Assembly: GCF_003096275.1 (NCBI RefSeq)
Contig: NZ_QENQ01000001.1
Coordinates: forward strand, 3,866,009 to 3,930,008
DNA: 64,000 nt
Source of the DNA: Sphingomonas pokkalii
Lineage (GTDB): Bacteria > Pseudomonadota > Alphaproteobacteria > Sphingomonadales > Sphingomonadaceae
Direction of reading: 5' to 3'
Within the stretch, counting starts at the first letter, position 1, and every line of letters begins with the position of its first letter. The notes beneath the pieces are model-generated. The model saw nothing but the letters and a program-made list of their open reading frames with translations. It was not told the DNA's origin and made no database searches. Position numbers and translations under genes: made by a program. This document shows, piece by piece, positions 32,084-41,300 of this stretch.

Positions 32084-32232
32084 AATTCCCCCCAGCTGCA
32101 GCCCCCAGCGAGGCCCCCAGATTGGTGGCCCTAGCATGAATAGCCGTGACCGTCGCTGACCGCGCAATGTCGCGAAAATGTGAGTATTTCAAGGGGTGAG
32201 GACCGGTCGTAACCGGCCCTGACAACAGCAGA

Positions 32233-32307
32233 TGGCTCCCCGAGTAGGATTCGAACCTACGACCATTCGATTAACAGTCGAATGCTCTACCGCTGAGCTA
32301 TCGGGGA
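32233..32307 (-). tRNA. tRNA-Asn (anticodon GTT)
   Basis: On the minus strand the gene reads TCCCCGATAGCTCAG at its 5' end. The D arm follows, then an anticodon stem-loop GACTGTTAATC with anticodon GTT, a T arm GGTTCGAATCC and the acceptor end TCGGGGAGCCA. The acceptor stem pairs TCCCCGA with TCGGGGA and CCA is encoded. The integrase lies immediately beyond the 3' end, so the phage attachment core should be within the tRNA 3' half. Confidence 0.95.
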
Positions 32308-32390
32308 CCACTCTGGTCAACCCCTCGGCGGTGGGTCACCGCGTCGGGAGGCGCGCCTATAGCAGTGGATTTTCGGACATTGCAAGGGCC

Positions 32391-33167
32391 TTATGCAATG
32401 AATTGTTCCATCGTTATCCGATCGTCCAGCGCGTGCTCGGGATCGAACAGCAAGGTCAGGTCCCGCATCCGATCGATTTCGACGTGAACATGCGCCACTT
32501 CGCGAATCTCGCGCTGATCCGCGACGGCGCTTACCGGGCGTTTTTCCGCCTCCAGTACGCGGATATCGATGCGGCTTTTCTCGGGCAGGATCGCGCCTCG
32601 CCAGCGCCGGGGGCGGAACGGGCTGATCGGCGTGAGGGCCACCAGCGCCGATCCCAGCGGAAGAATCGGTCCCTGCGCCGAAAAATTATAGGCGGTGGAG
32701 CCCGCGGGCGTGGCGACGAGAATGCCGTCGCATACCAGTTCCGGGATCACGATCCGGCCGTTGATGGTGACTTCCAGCTTCGCCGTCTGGCGGGTTTCGC
32801 GCAGCAAAGATGCTTCGTTGATCGCAGGCAGAACGCACGTCTCGCCCTCGACCGTCGTCGCCGTCATCGCCAGCGGGGCGACTCGGAAGGGCCGAGCGCG
32901 TTCCAGCCGCTGGATCAGCCCGTCGAGCCGCCAATCGTTCATCAGGAAGCCGACGGTCCCCAGATTCATGCCGAACACGGGCAGTAGCCGGCGGCGTTCC
33001 AGCATCGCGTGCAGCGTCTGCAGCATAAAGCCGTCGCCACCCAGCGCCACGACCTCCTCGGCGGCATCGACCGGCACCCAGTCATAGGTCTGGCGCAGTT
33101 CCTCTGCGGCCGTCTGTGCGGGCGGCGTCGGGGATGCCAGCAATGCACGCGGCTTGGGCCCGCTCAT
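32391..33167 (-). CDS. nadK: NAD kinase
   Basis: A 258-residue ATP-NAD kinase that makes NADP. The diagnostic GGDG motif is at residues 43-46, Asn-Glu at 117-118 (PAINEAS), the catalytic-region Asp in LVCDGILVATPAGSTAYN (145-162) and the Gly-rich tail SAQGPILP. Length is typical of alphaproteobacterial enzymes. The start overlaps the stop of moaA (ATGA, 33164-33167), so the two are translationally coupled. Confidence 0.95.
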   Translation of the reverse strand: MSGPKPRALLASPTPPAQTAAEELRQTYDWVPVDAAEEVVALGGDGFMLQTLHAMLERRRLLPVFGMNLGTVGFLMNDWRLDGLIQRLERARPFRVAPLAMTATTVEGETCVLPAINEASLLRETRQTAKLEVTINGRIVIPELVCDGILVATPAGSTAYNFSAQGPILPLGSALVALTPISPFRPRRWRGAILPEKSRIDIRVLEAEKRPVSAVADQREIREVAHVHVEIDRMRDLTLLFDPEHALDDRITMEQFIA

Positions 33168-34180
33168 CCGCCGGTCACGCTCATATGGCGGGCAACGGCC
33201 GGTGCGGCGCCAGCCTCGATGCGGAAATCATGGCGCTCCGGCTTGGCGGCAAGGGCTCGATCGATCGCTTCGTCCACGGCGTGTATTCCCCCCTCCCGGA
33301 TCGCTTTTTTCAGGTCCACCGAATCCTCGTGGCCCAGGCACATATGCAGTCTGCCATCGGTGGAAAGCCGAACGCGGTTGCAGGTTGCACAGAAATTGTT
33401 GGTGAGCGGCGAGATCAGCCCGAGCCGGCTGCCGCTTTCGTCGATTCGCCAATAGCGGGCGGGGCCGCCGCTGTCATGGCTGTCGGGGGCCAGCGCGAAT
33501 CGCGGCTTGAGCCGCGCCATCACCTCGGTCAGCGGCAGGAAGCGATCGGCGCGATCCTCATCGATCCTGCCCATCGGCATGGTCTCGATCAGCGAAAGGT
33601 CCATGCCGTTCGCCACGACCCAGGCTAGCATCGACGGGATCTCGTCCTCGTTCAGCCCGCGTAGCGCGACCATGTTGATCTTCACGCGAAGTCCGGCGAT
33701 TCGGGCAGCCTCGATCCCCGCCAGCACCTGCGCGACGTCACCGTGGCGGGTGATATGGCGAAACATCGCCGGATCGCGGCTGTCGAGGCTCACATTCACC
33801 CGGCGCACCCCTGCCGCGAACAGCCCTTCGGCATGATCGGCCAGTCGCGTCGCGTTGGTGGTCAGGGTCAGTTCGGCGAGGCCCTGGCCGATCTGGCGGC
33901 CGAGCTGCTCGACCAGCGTCATCATGTTCCGGCGGACGAGCGGTTCGCCGCCGGTCAGGCGAATCTTGGTCACGCCGCGCGCCACGAATCGCTCCGCGAT
34001 TTGCGCCAGCTCCTCCAGGCGGAGCACGGCATCGCGCGGCAGGAACTGCATATGCTCGGCCATGCAGTAGCGGCAGCGCAAGTCGCAGCGATCGGTTACC
34101 GAGATGCGCAGATACCGAATCGCGCGTCCATGGCGATCGACCAGCGAAGGCGGCGTCGCGAGGGCGGGGGCGCTGGCCAT
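33164..34180 (-). CDS. moaA: GTP 3',8-cyclase MoaA (molybdenum cofactor synthesis)
   Basis: A 338-residue radical SAM enzyme that converts GTP to 3',8-cyclo-dihydro-GTP, the first step of molybdopterin synthesis. The SAM cluster cysteines are Cys32, Cys36 and Cys39 (CDLRCRYC), the SAM-binding GGEP is at 77-80, and the second cluster uses Cys264, Cys267 and Cys281. The protein ends in the Gly-Gly needed by MoaA. ATG 34180 follows GGAGG-like sequence; the long upstream open frame is discarded because it runs through the divergent EAL gene. It is coupled with nadK. Confidence 0.95.
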   Translation of the reverse strand: MASAPALATPPSLVDRHGRAIRYLRISVTDRCDLRCRYCMAEHMQFLPRDAVLRLEELAQIAERFVARGVTKIRLTGGEPLVRRNMMTLVEQLGRQIGQGLAELTLTTNATRLADHAEGLFAAGVRRVNVSLDSRDPAMFRHITRHGDVAQVLAGIEAARIAGLRVKINMVALRGLNEDEIPSMLAWVVANGMDLSLIETMPMGRIDEDRADRFLPLTEVMARLKPRFALAPDSHDSGGPARYWRIDESGSRLGLISPLTNNFCATCNRVRLSTDGRLHMCLGHEDSVDLKKAIREGGIHAVDEAIDRALAAKPERHDFRIEAGAAPAVARHMSVTGG

Positions 34181-34194
34181 CCCGCGGAGGTAAG

Positions 34195-34218
34195 GCCTTG
34201 TGCCGCCGCGCACAAGGC
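34195..34218. promoter_or_regulatory. Inverted repeat between moaA and the EAL gene
   Basis: GCCTTGTGC and GCACAAGGC are perfect 9-bp arms with a 6-base spacer CGCCGC, located in the 78-bp divergent gap. Its position, 15 bp upstream of the moaA start and 41 bp upstream of the EAL gene start, fits an operator or a 5'-leader hairpin. The outer arms resemble those of the phage palindrome (CCTTGTG/CACAAGG) but the inner bases differ. Confidence 0.4.
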
Positions 34219-34258
34219 TTGGATGGCGGAGTGCGCCGCGAGCCGCTATCGAACCTGC

Positions 34259-36244
34259 ATGGAAGAAGGCTTCACGATCGTCCAGACCCCGGCATCCGCG
34301 GCGGAAACCCCCGTTTTCGTTCTCTCCTTCCGCCAGCGGGATGAAGTGGCGGCGGCCGCGGCCGGCGGTGGCTGGCGGGTGGTCGCCGCGAGACGAAGCG
34401 AAGGGCTGGAAACGCGATTCCTCGCCAGCGGGGCGTCCGTGGTGGTAATCGATGCCCGCGGTGCGATGAGCGAGGGGCTGGAGGCGGCACGCCTGCTCGG
34501 CGTTACGGTGAAGGCCTATGGCGCCGCGATGCTGATCCTCGTTTCGCAGAGCGACACGGTGCACATGGGCCGCTTCTTCGAGGCGGGCGCCACCCATTTT
34601 CTGGGCAGCCCGATGTCGTCTGCCGCGATCGCCCATGCCATCCGCTTCGCCGAACGCTATGTCGAGCGGCTGTCGGGCTGGGCGGGGCAGGGGGCGATTG
34701 TCGCGGATCCGCTCGGCTGGCATTTCGATCGGGAGCTGGGATCGGTGGAACTCACTCCGGCGCTGGCGCAGCTGCTCGATCTGCCCGAGGCGCCGGGGAT
34801 GCGCGCGCTGCTGAAGCGCCTGGACGCATCCGATCGCCGGCTGGCGCGGGCGGCGCTGCGGCGGCTGCGCGATGCTGGCTCGACGGCGTTCGCCCACGAT
34901 CTGCCGGGCAAGGGCCGTGTCGTGCAGCATTTGCAATATGATCCGGAAAGCGGCCGCGTCGATGCCTTGGTCGAGCCGCTGGGCATGGCGCCGGATGCCG
35001 GGGCGGTGGTGCGCGATGTGCTGACCGGTGCGCGCGATGCGCCGAGCGCGCGGCGCTGGATCGATCGGGCGCTCGGCAAAGGCGAGCGGGTCGGCATGGT
35101 ACTGATCGGCCTGGCCCGCTTCGACACGATCAATACTGCCTATGGCCGCGCCGCCGGCGACGACTTGCTGCGTGGCGTTTCACGCCGGGTGGCAGAGGCG
35201 GCGCGGGAGACGCTGGGAACGCAGGCCGTGGTATCGCGCATCGGCGGATCGGATTTCCTCGCTGCGGCGATCGATCCGGGCACGCCGGCGCTGCGCATCG
35301 CCGCACGGCGCGTCGAGGAGACGCTGGCCCGGCCGTTCGTCGCGGCCGGGGAACTGGTGCATCTCGGCGCCCGCGTGGTGATTACCGAAAGCGTGGCCGG
35401 CGACGGCGCTGCGGGTCTGCTGCGGCGGGCGAGCGAAACGCTGTTGGGCGAGGGAGCAGTGCGGCCGGGCAACGGCCCGTCGGTCGAATCGCTGATCGGC
35501 GATCTCCGGCGCGCGATGGACCGGGGCGAGATCGGCGTATTGTTCCAGCCGCAACTTGAAGTGGCGAGGGGGCAGATCGTTGGTGTCGAGGCGCTGGCGC
35601 GGTGGCAGCATCCGCAACATGGCGAAATCGGCGCCGAGCTGCTGTTCGCTGCGGCCGATCGTGCGGGGCTTTCCGCCGTGCTTAGCGAACATGTCCAGCG
35701 GCGCGCCCTGAGCATCGCGGCGAAATGGCCGCGGTCGCTGGAGCATATCCGACTTTCGATCAACGTCACCGCCGGGGATGTCGGCCGTGCCGGTTTCGGG
35801 GAAAGCCTGCTCGGCTGGATCGATTCAGCGGGGTTCCCGCGCGGGCGGCTGACGATCGAGATCACCGAAAGCGGGATCATGGCCGATCTCAGCGATGCCG
35901 CGCGCCTGTTGTCCAATCTGCGGACGGCAGGGTGCCGGGTGGCGATCGACGATTTCGGTACCGGCTATTCCAGCCTCGCCTATTTGAAGGCGCTGCCGCT
36001 CGACTATCTCAAGATCGACAAGAGGCTGTCGAGCGAGATCACCGGTTCGGCGCGGGATCGGATCGTGGTGCGCGGCGTGATCGATATGGCGCGATCGCTT
36101 GGCCTTTCGGTCGTTGCCGAAGGGGTGGAGACGGAGCAGCAGCTGGATATGCTGGCCAAGGAGGGATGCCAGTATTTCCAGGGCTTCCTCTGCTCCGGCC
36201 CGATCGACGTACCGGCGCTCGCGGCGCTGGTACGCGACTGGTAG
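34259..36244 (+). CDS. Cyclic-di-GMP phosphodiesterase: pseudo-receiver, degenerate GGDEF, EAL
   Basis: A 661-residue signalling protein. Residues 1-135 look like a receiver-like fold without the usual phospho-acceptor triad. A GGDEF domain follows, but its signature is IGGSDF (about 328) instead of GG(D/E)EF, so diguanylate cyclase activity is unlikely. The EAL domain is complete: VEALARWQHP (about 442), IEITESGIM, DDFGTGYSSLAYLKALPLDYLKID and AEGVETEQQ. It should hydrolyse c-di-GMP to pGpG. ATG 34259 is the first start that avoids the divergent moaA gene. No membrane segment is seen. Confidence 0.9.
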   Translation: MEEGFTIVQTPASAAETPVFVLSFRQRDEVAAAAAGGGWRVVAARRSEGLETRFLASGASVVVIDARGAMSEGLEAARLLGVTVKAYGAAMLILVSQSDTVHMGRFFEAGATHFLGSPMSSAAIAHAIRFAERYVERLSGWAGQGAIVADPLGWHFDRELGSVELTPALAQLLDLPEAPGMRALLKRLDASDRRLARAALRRLRDAGSTAFAHDLPGKGRVVQHLQYDPESGRVDALVEPLGMAPDAGAVVRDVLTGARDAPSARRWIDRALGKGERVGMVLIGLARFDTINTAYGRAAGDDLLRGVSRRVAEAARETLGTQAVVSRIGGSDFLAAAIDPGTPALRIAARRVEETLARPFVAAGELVHLGARVVITESVAGDGAAGLLRRASETLLGEGAVRPGNGPSVESLIGDLRRAMDRGEIGVLFQPQLEVARGQIVGVEALARWQHPQHGEIGAELLFAAADRAGLSAVLSEHVQRRALSIAAKWPRSLEHIRLSINVTAGDVGRAGFGESLLGWIDSAGFPRGRLTIEITESGIMADLSDAARLLSNLRTAGCRVAIDDFGTGYSSLAYLKALPLDYLKIDKRLSSEITGSARDRIVVRGVIDMARSLGLSVVAEGVETEQQLDMLAKEGCQYFQGFLCSGPIDVPALAALVRDW

Positions 36245-36253
36245 GCGCTCGGC

Positions 36254-37720
36254 TTACAGGTCCGGGCGGGTCAGCGCGGCTACGGCGGCGGAAGGCAACT
36301 GGCGGAAGCTGCCGCTGCGGGCGCCGCCGCCGGTGGTGCGGAACTGTGCGGCAAGCGTGGCGAGCTCGCCAACTTCGCTGCTCAGATTCTGCGCGGCGGC
36401 CGAGGTCTGCTCCACCATTGCGGCATTTTGCTGGGTCGCACGATCCATCGCGCCCACCGCGTTGGAGATTTCGCTGATCGCGGTGGACTGCGCGGCGTTG
36501 TCCGCCGCCATGCTGCCCAGCAGATCATGCACCTGGCTGACATCGCCCGAAATATTGGCGAGCGCGCCATCCACCTTCTGAACGGCATCGACGGCCGTAA
36601 CGATTTCCGCCTGCGTCATGGTCAACTGCTCGCGGGCACGGCCAGCTTCTTCCTCGGCGCGCATCGCCAGCGCGGAAACCAGATCGGCGACCACCGCGAA
36701 GCCGCGGCCCGCTTCCCCGGCACGGCCGGCTTCAACGGCCGCGTTCATCGCCAGGACGCGTGTCTGGAACGCGATCTTGTCCAGGCCCTCGATCACGCTG
36801 TCCGTGCCCTTTGCGGCTTCGGATACCCTGCCCATCGCCTGCACCGCCTCGTCGACGATCCCGCGGCCCTGGCTGACGGTGGCAATCGCCTGATCGGCCC
36901 GCCCCACGGTGTGGTTGGCGGCATCAGCGGTGGAGCGGAAACGCGTTTCCATCTGCGTCACCGCCGCGGTGGTTTCTTCCAGCGAGGCGGCGTTGCCTTG
37001 GGTACGGCGCGAGAGATCCTCGGCCGCCTGCGAGATTTCGTTGATTCCCGAACGGATGCGCTGGGTGCCTTCGCCGACCGATCCGATGATCTCGCGGATG
37101 CGCGTCAGCGTGCGGTTATAGCTGCTTTCGAGCGCCGCGAAGGTCTTGGGCAGGCCGCTCAGCTCGTTGGTCAGATCACCTTCCGCGAGCGCGTTCAAGG
37201 CGTTTTCGAACGAGGTGATCGCCGCGTCCCGTTCGGCCTGGGCTTCCTCGAAATAGATCGACAGCGAGACTTCCATATCCAACAGCGCCGCCTTCACCAG
37301 CGCGATCGTCGCCTGTTCGGTGCTGGGGCCGCGGAATAGCCGCATCGGGCGCCGGAACGGGCTGTTCAGCCGGTGCACGCCAGCGATCAGATGGTGCAGC
37401 AGGATCGCATAGCTGCCGACATACCAGCGCGGCTCCAGGCCGATATGCGCGTGGGTCGCGCCGATGCGGCGGGCGCTGGCATAGTAATCGTGATTGAAAT
37501 CTGCCGCCGAAATGCGCGCCCAGTGCTTTTCCTGGGCTGCCTTGGCGCGGTTCATATGGGCCTGATCGCGGAAGAAACGCGATGTTTCTGGCGTCATCGC
37601 CGCGCGAGCATAGAATTTGTCCAGCGCGTCGCTTAGTGTAGCCTCAACAAATGGCTGGGTGCTTCGCAGTACCTGGCGCTGGCTCTCATCCAGCTCCATG
37701 AAGCTGAGCCGCGATTTCAT
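36254..37720 (-). CDS. Globin-coupled methyl-accepting chemotaxis protein (HemAT-like)
   Basis: A 488-residue cytoplasmic receptor without membrane helices. The first 165 residues are a globin-coupled sensor domain; the proximal-His region reads THAHIGLEPRWYVGSY, which predicts haem binding and oxygen sensing. The C-terminal half is a chemoreceptor signalling hairpin whose tip keeps IAFQTRVLAMNAAVEAGRAGEAGRGFAVVAD with only small changes. The start at 37720 gives MKSRLSFMELDE. It lies next to a c-di-GMP phosphodiesterase gene with convergent stops (36244/36254). A link from oxygen to motility is plausible. Confidence 0.9.
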   Translation of the reverse strand: MKSRLSFMELDESQRQVLRSTQPFVEATLSDALDKFYARAAMTPETSRFFRDQAHMNRAKAAQEKHWARISAADFNHDYYASARRIGATHAHIGLEPRWYVGSYAILLHHLIAGVHRLNSPFRRPMRLFRGPSTEQATIALVKAALLDMEVSLSIYFEEAQAERDAAITSFENALNALAEGDLTNELSGLPKTFAALESSYNRTLTRIREIIGSVGEGTQRIRSGINEISQAAEDLSRRTQGNAASLEETTAAVTQMETRFRSTADAANHTVGRADQAIATVSQGRGIVDEAVQAMGRVSEAAKGTDSVIEGLDKIAFQTRVLAMNAAVEAGRAGEAGRGFAVVADLVSALAMRAEEEAGRAREQLTMTQAEIVTAVDAVQKVDGALANISGDVSQVHDLLGSMAADNAAQSTAISEISNAVGAMDRATQQNAAMVEQTSAAAQNLSSEVGELATLAAQFRTTGGGARSGSFRQLPSAAVAALTRPDL

Positions 37721-37912
37721 CTGTTCAGGCAAGGGGCAGTCCTTTCGGTTCCGGATAGGGGTGTGTCGCCTCGCCGGGGGCACACATTTACTGCATCATA
37801 GAATGCACCAAAGGACAGGGTGGGGTTTTAGGTATTTTACCGGAAACATTGCCGATATGTATCTGAATGTTTCCAAATGGTCCCTGCACTATTGTGCAAA
37901 AGGAGCCGAACC

Positions 37913-38323
37913 ATGTTGATCGCGATGGCGCTTTTCTTCGCCGCTTCGGATGATGCTCGGGCGGCGATCGATGTGGCGATGGCGGATAGCGTTGCAGGCT
38001 GGAATGCCGGGGACGTGGAACGCTTCATGGCTGTCTATTCGGAAGCACCGGAAACTAGCTTCGTGGCCGAAAGCGGACTGGTGCGCGGCAAGGTGGCGAT
38101 GACGGCACGCTATCGCGCGAAATATGATTTCGCCGATACGGCCAAGCGCGGGAAACTGACGATTGAGCGGATCGACTATCGCCCGCTTGGGCCTGGCTAT
38201 GCGCTGTATATCGGGCGCTACACGCTACGTTACCCGGATGGGCGCAGCGCGTCCGGGCCCACCAGCCTCGTGCTGCACCGCGAGGCTGGTGGGTGGAAGA
38301 TCATCGCCGATCACAGCAGTTGA
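37913..38323 (+). CDS. SnoaL/DUF4440-like secreted protein
   Basis: A 136-residue protein of the NTF2-like fold. After a short signal peptide (MLIAMALFFAASDDARA) it has AMADSVAGWNAGDVERFMAVYSE, VRGKVAMTARYRAKY, and ends in LHREAGGWKIIADHSS, all typical of DUF4440/SnoaL-like proteins. An AAAGGAG ribosome site precedes the ATG. A small inverted repeat TGCAC-TATT-GTGCA (37885-37898) touches that ribosome site and might affect translation. Its substrate is unknown. Confidence 0.8.
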   Translation: MLIAMALFFAASDDARAAIDVAMADSVAGWNAGDVERFMAVYSEAPETSFVAESGLVRGKVAMTARYRAKYDFADTAKRGKLTIERIDYRPLGPGYALYIGRYTLRYPDGRSASGPTSLVLHREAGGWKIIADHSS

Positions 38324-38330
38324 GGGCGGG

Positions 38331-41300
38331 TCAGCCCGCCGCCTTGGCAAGCCCCCGCGACAGCTGGAGCGCGCCGTGCAGCCGCGCCGCGGGGTTCGCC
38401 CAGGCGCGATTGATCACCAGCTTCATGTCCGGCCGCAGTCGGGCGGTCTCCCCCAGCTTCTCGACATAGGCGATCAGTCCGGCCGGGTTGGGGAAATGGT
38501 CGTTGTGGAACGACACCAGCGCGCCCTTCGGGCCCAGGTCCAGCTTGGCGATGCACGCGCGCTTGGCGTTGAGCTTGGTCTCGATCAGGCGCAGCAGGTT
38601 CTCGGTGGGCTCGGGCAGCTTGCCGAAACGGTCGATCAGCTCGGCGGCGAAGCTCTCGATGCCGTCCGTCTCCTCCACCTCGTTCAGGCGGCGATACAGG
38701 CCCATGCGCAGGTCGAGGTCCGGCACATAGTCCTCAGGGATCATGATCGGCGCGTCGACGGTGATCTGCGGCGACAGGTCCTTGGGCCGTGCGTCGTCGC
38801 GCAGGCCGCCGGCCTTGGCTTCCAGGATCGCCTCTTCCAGCATCGACTGGTAGAGTTCGTAGCCCACTTCCTTGATGTGGCCCGACTGCTCGTCGCCGAG
38901 CAGGTTGCCCGCGCCGCGAATGTCGAGATCGTGGCTGGCGAGCTGGAAGCCCGCGCCCAGGCTCTCCAGGTCGGACAGCACCTTTAGTCGCTTTTCCGCC
39001 GTTTCGGTCATCTGCCGTTCGGGCGGGGTGGTCATATAGGCATAGGCGCGGGTCTTGGCGCGCCCGACGCGGCCGCGCAGCTGGTAAAGCTGGGCGAGGC
39101 CGAACTTGTCCGCACGGTTGATCACCAGCGTGTTGGCGCTCGGAATGTCGAGCCCGCTCTCGACGATGGTGGTTGACACCAGCACCTCGAATTTCTTGTC
39201 GTAGAAGGCAGAGATACGCTCCTCGACTTCGGTGGGCGACATCTGGCCGTGGGCGACGACGTAGCGCACCTCGGGCACTTCGTTTCGCAGGAATTCCTCG
39301 ATCTCCGGCAGGTCGGCGATACGGGGCGTGACGAAATAGCTCTGGCCGCCGCGATAATGTTCGCGAAGGAGCGCCTCGCGCAACACGACGGGGTCCCAGG
39401 GCATCACATAGGTGCGCACCGCGAGGCGATCGACCGGCGGCGTCTGGATCACCGATAGTTCGCGCAAGCCGCTCATCGCCATCTGCAGCGTGCGCGGGAT
39501 CGGCGTTGCGGTGAGGGTGAGGACGTGGACGTCGGTCTTCAGCGCCTTCAGCCGTTCCTTGTGGGTGACGCCGAAGCGCTGTTCCTCGTCGACGATCACC
39601 AGGCCGAGGCGCTTGAAGTCGATGTTCTTGGCGAGCACCGCATGGGTGCCGACGACGATGTCGATCGTGCCCGCGGCGAGCCCGTCCTTGACCTTCTTGG
39701 TCTCGCCGGCGGTGACCAGGCGCGAGAGGCGGCCGATCTCCAGCGGGAAGCCTTCGAACCGCGTCTTGAAGTTGTTGTAGTGCTGGCGGGCGAGCAGCGT
39801 CGTGGGGCACACCACCGCCACTTGCAACCCGGCCATCGCCGCAACGAAGGCGGCGCGCAGCGCGACCTCGGTCTTGCCGAAGCCGACATCGCCGACGACG
39901 AGCCGGTCCATCGGGCGGCCGGCAGCAAGATCCGACAGCACGTCGCCGATCGCGCGGTCCTGATCGTCGGTTTCCTCATAAGGGAAGCGATCGACGAACG
40001 CCGGGTAGCCGCCATGATCCGGCTCGGCGATCTCGGCGCCGCGGGTGGCGCGCAGCGCGGCGGTGGCGATCAACTCACCGGCGATCTCGCGGATCCGCTC
40101 CTTCATTCGCGCCTTGCGACGCTGCCAGGCCTCGCCGCCCAACCGGTCGAGTGTCGCACCTTCCTCGCCCGAGCCGTAGCGGCTCAGCACTTCGAGATTC
40201 TCGACCGGCACGTAGAGCTTGTCGCCGCCGGCATATTCGAGCGCGACACAGTCGTGCGGCGCCTTCTGCACCGGGATCTGGGTCAGGCCTTCGTAGCGGC
40301 CGATGCCATGGTCGATATGGACGACCAGGTCGCCGGGCGACAGCGTCGCCAGCTCCTGGAGGAAGGCATCGGTATTCTTGCGGCGCTTCGAACGGCGGAC
40401 GAGGCGGTCGCCGAGCATGTCCTGTTCGGTGAGCACCGCCACGTCCGGCGCGGTGAAGCCATGGTCCAGCGGCAGCACCACCAGCGCGACCTGCAGCCCG
40501 CTGCCGTTCGGATTGGCGACGCCGAGCGCCGGTTGCCAGCCATCGACCGGCACCGCGCCGGTGAGGCCGTGATCCTCCAGCAGCCCCTTCAGCCGCTCGC
40601 GCGCGCCGTTGGAATAGCTGGCGAGCACCGGCTTCTTGCCTTCCTTGCGCAGCGCCTTGAGGTGGGCGACCACCGCCTCATAGACGTTGCTGCCGGCGGC
40701 GCGCTCGGGCGCGAAATCGCGGGGGCCGTCGACGCCGAACTCCACCACCCGATCCGATTCGGGCTCGTGGAACGAGGTGGCGAGGTGCATCGGCAGCGCC
40801 TCGACCTTGGCCTGCCATTCCTTGGCGAGCAGATAGAGGTCGCCGGCCTTGAGCGGGCGATAGCTGCCCGGATCCGCCGACTGCGCCCGGATGCGGTTGT
40901 CCTGATAGTCCTTGATCGCCTCAAAGCGCTGCTCGGCGGCGGCCGGCGCGCCGCTGTCGCGGACGATCACGGCATGGTCGGGCAGATGGTCGAAGAGCGT
41001 TTCCAGCCGCTCTTCGAATAGCGGCAGCCAATGCTCCATGCCGGCAAGGCGGCGGCCTTCACTGATCGCCTGGTAGAGCGGGTCGCCCGTGGCGGTGGCG
41101 CCGAAGCGGTCGCGATAGCCCGAGCGGAAGCGCTTGATGCTCTCCTCGTCGAGCAAGGCCTCGCTGGCGGGGAGCAGGGTGAAGCCATCGACGCGGCCGG
41201 TGGTGCGCTGGTCCTGCGGGTCGAAGGTGCGGACGCTTTCGATCTCGTCGCCGAAGAAGTCGAGCCGCAGCGCCTGTTCGGCGCCGCTCGGGAACAGGTC

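Larger units (their letters stand above)
809..32233. mobile_element. P2-like prophage integrated next to tRNA-Asn
   Basis: A nearly complete set of P2-type virion and lysis genes lies between gene D on the left and a P4-type integrase that abuts the 3' end of tRNA-Asn on the right. The end-to-end order (integrase, accessory genes, Q/P, O-N-M-L-X, lysis, tail, D) is that of a P2 prophage cut at attP. The divergence of P-Q from O-N-M-L-X also matches P2. The boundaries are approximate: the right edge is set at the end of the tRNA CCA, and the left edge at the stop of D because no repeat of the tRNA 3' end was found by eye in the first kilobase. Recognisable homologues of C, Cox, A and Ogr are absent. 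Confidence 0.85.

Noticed and set aside
32084-32167. Longer integrase start at 32167
   Set aside because: The added residues are Arg/Trp/Gly-rich and unlike the family; GTG 32083 gives the standard start and has a good ribosome site.
30794-32225. A second integrative element separate from the P2-like prophage
   Set aside because: Considered because the SRPBCC segment looks chromosomal, but integrase at one end and D at the other reproduces the P2 prophage order, and no second attachment repeat was found.
33743-34258. N-terminal extension of the EAL protein
   Set aside because: The upstream frame runs through the divergent moaA gene, whose motifs are certain; the ATG at 34259 is the proper start.
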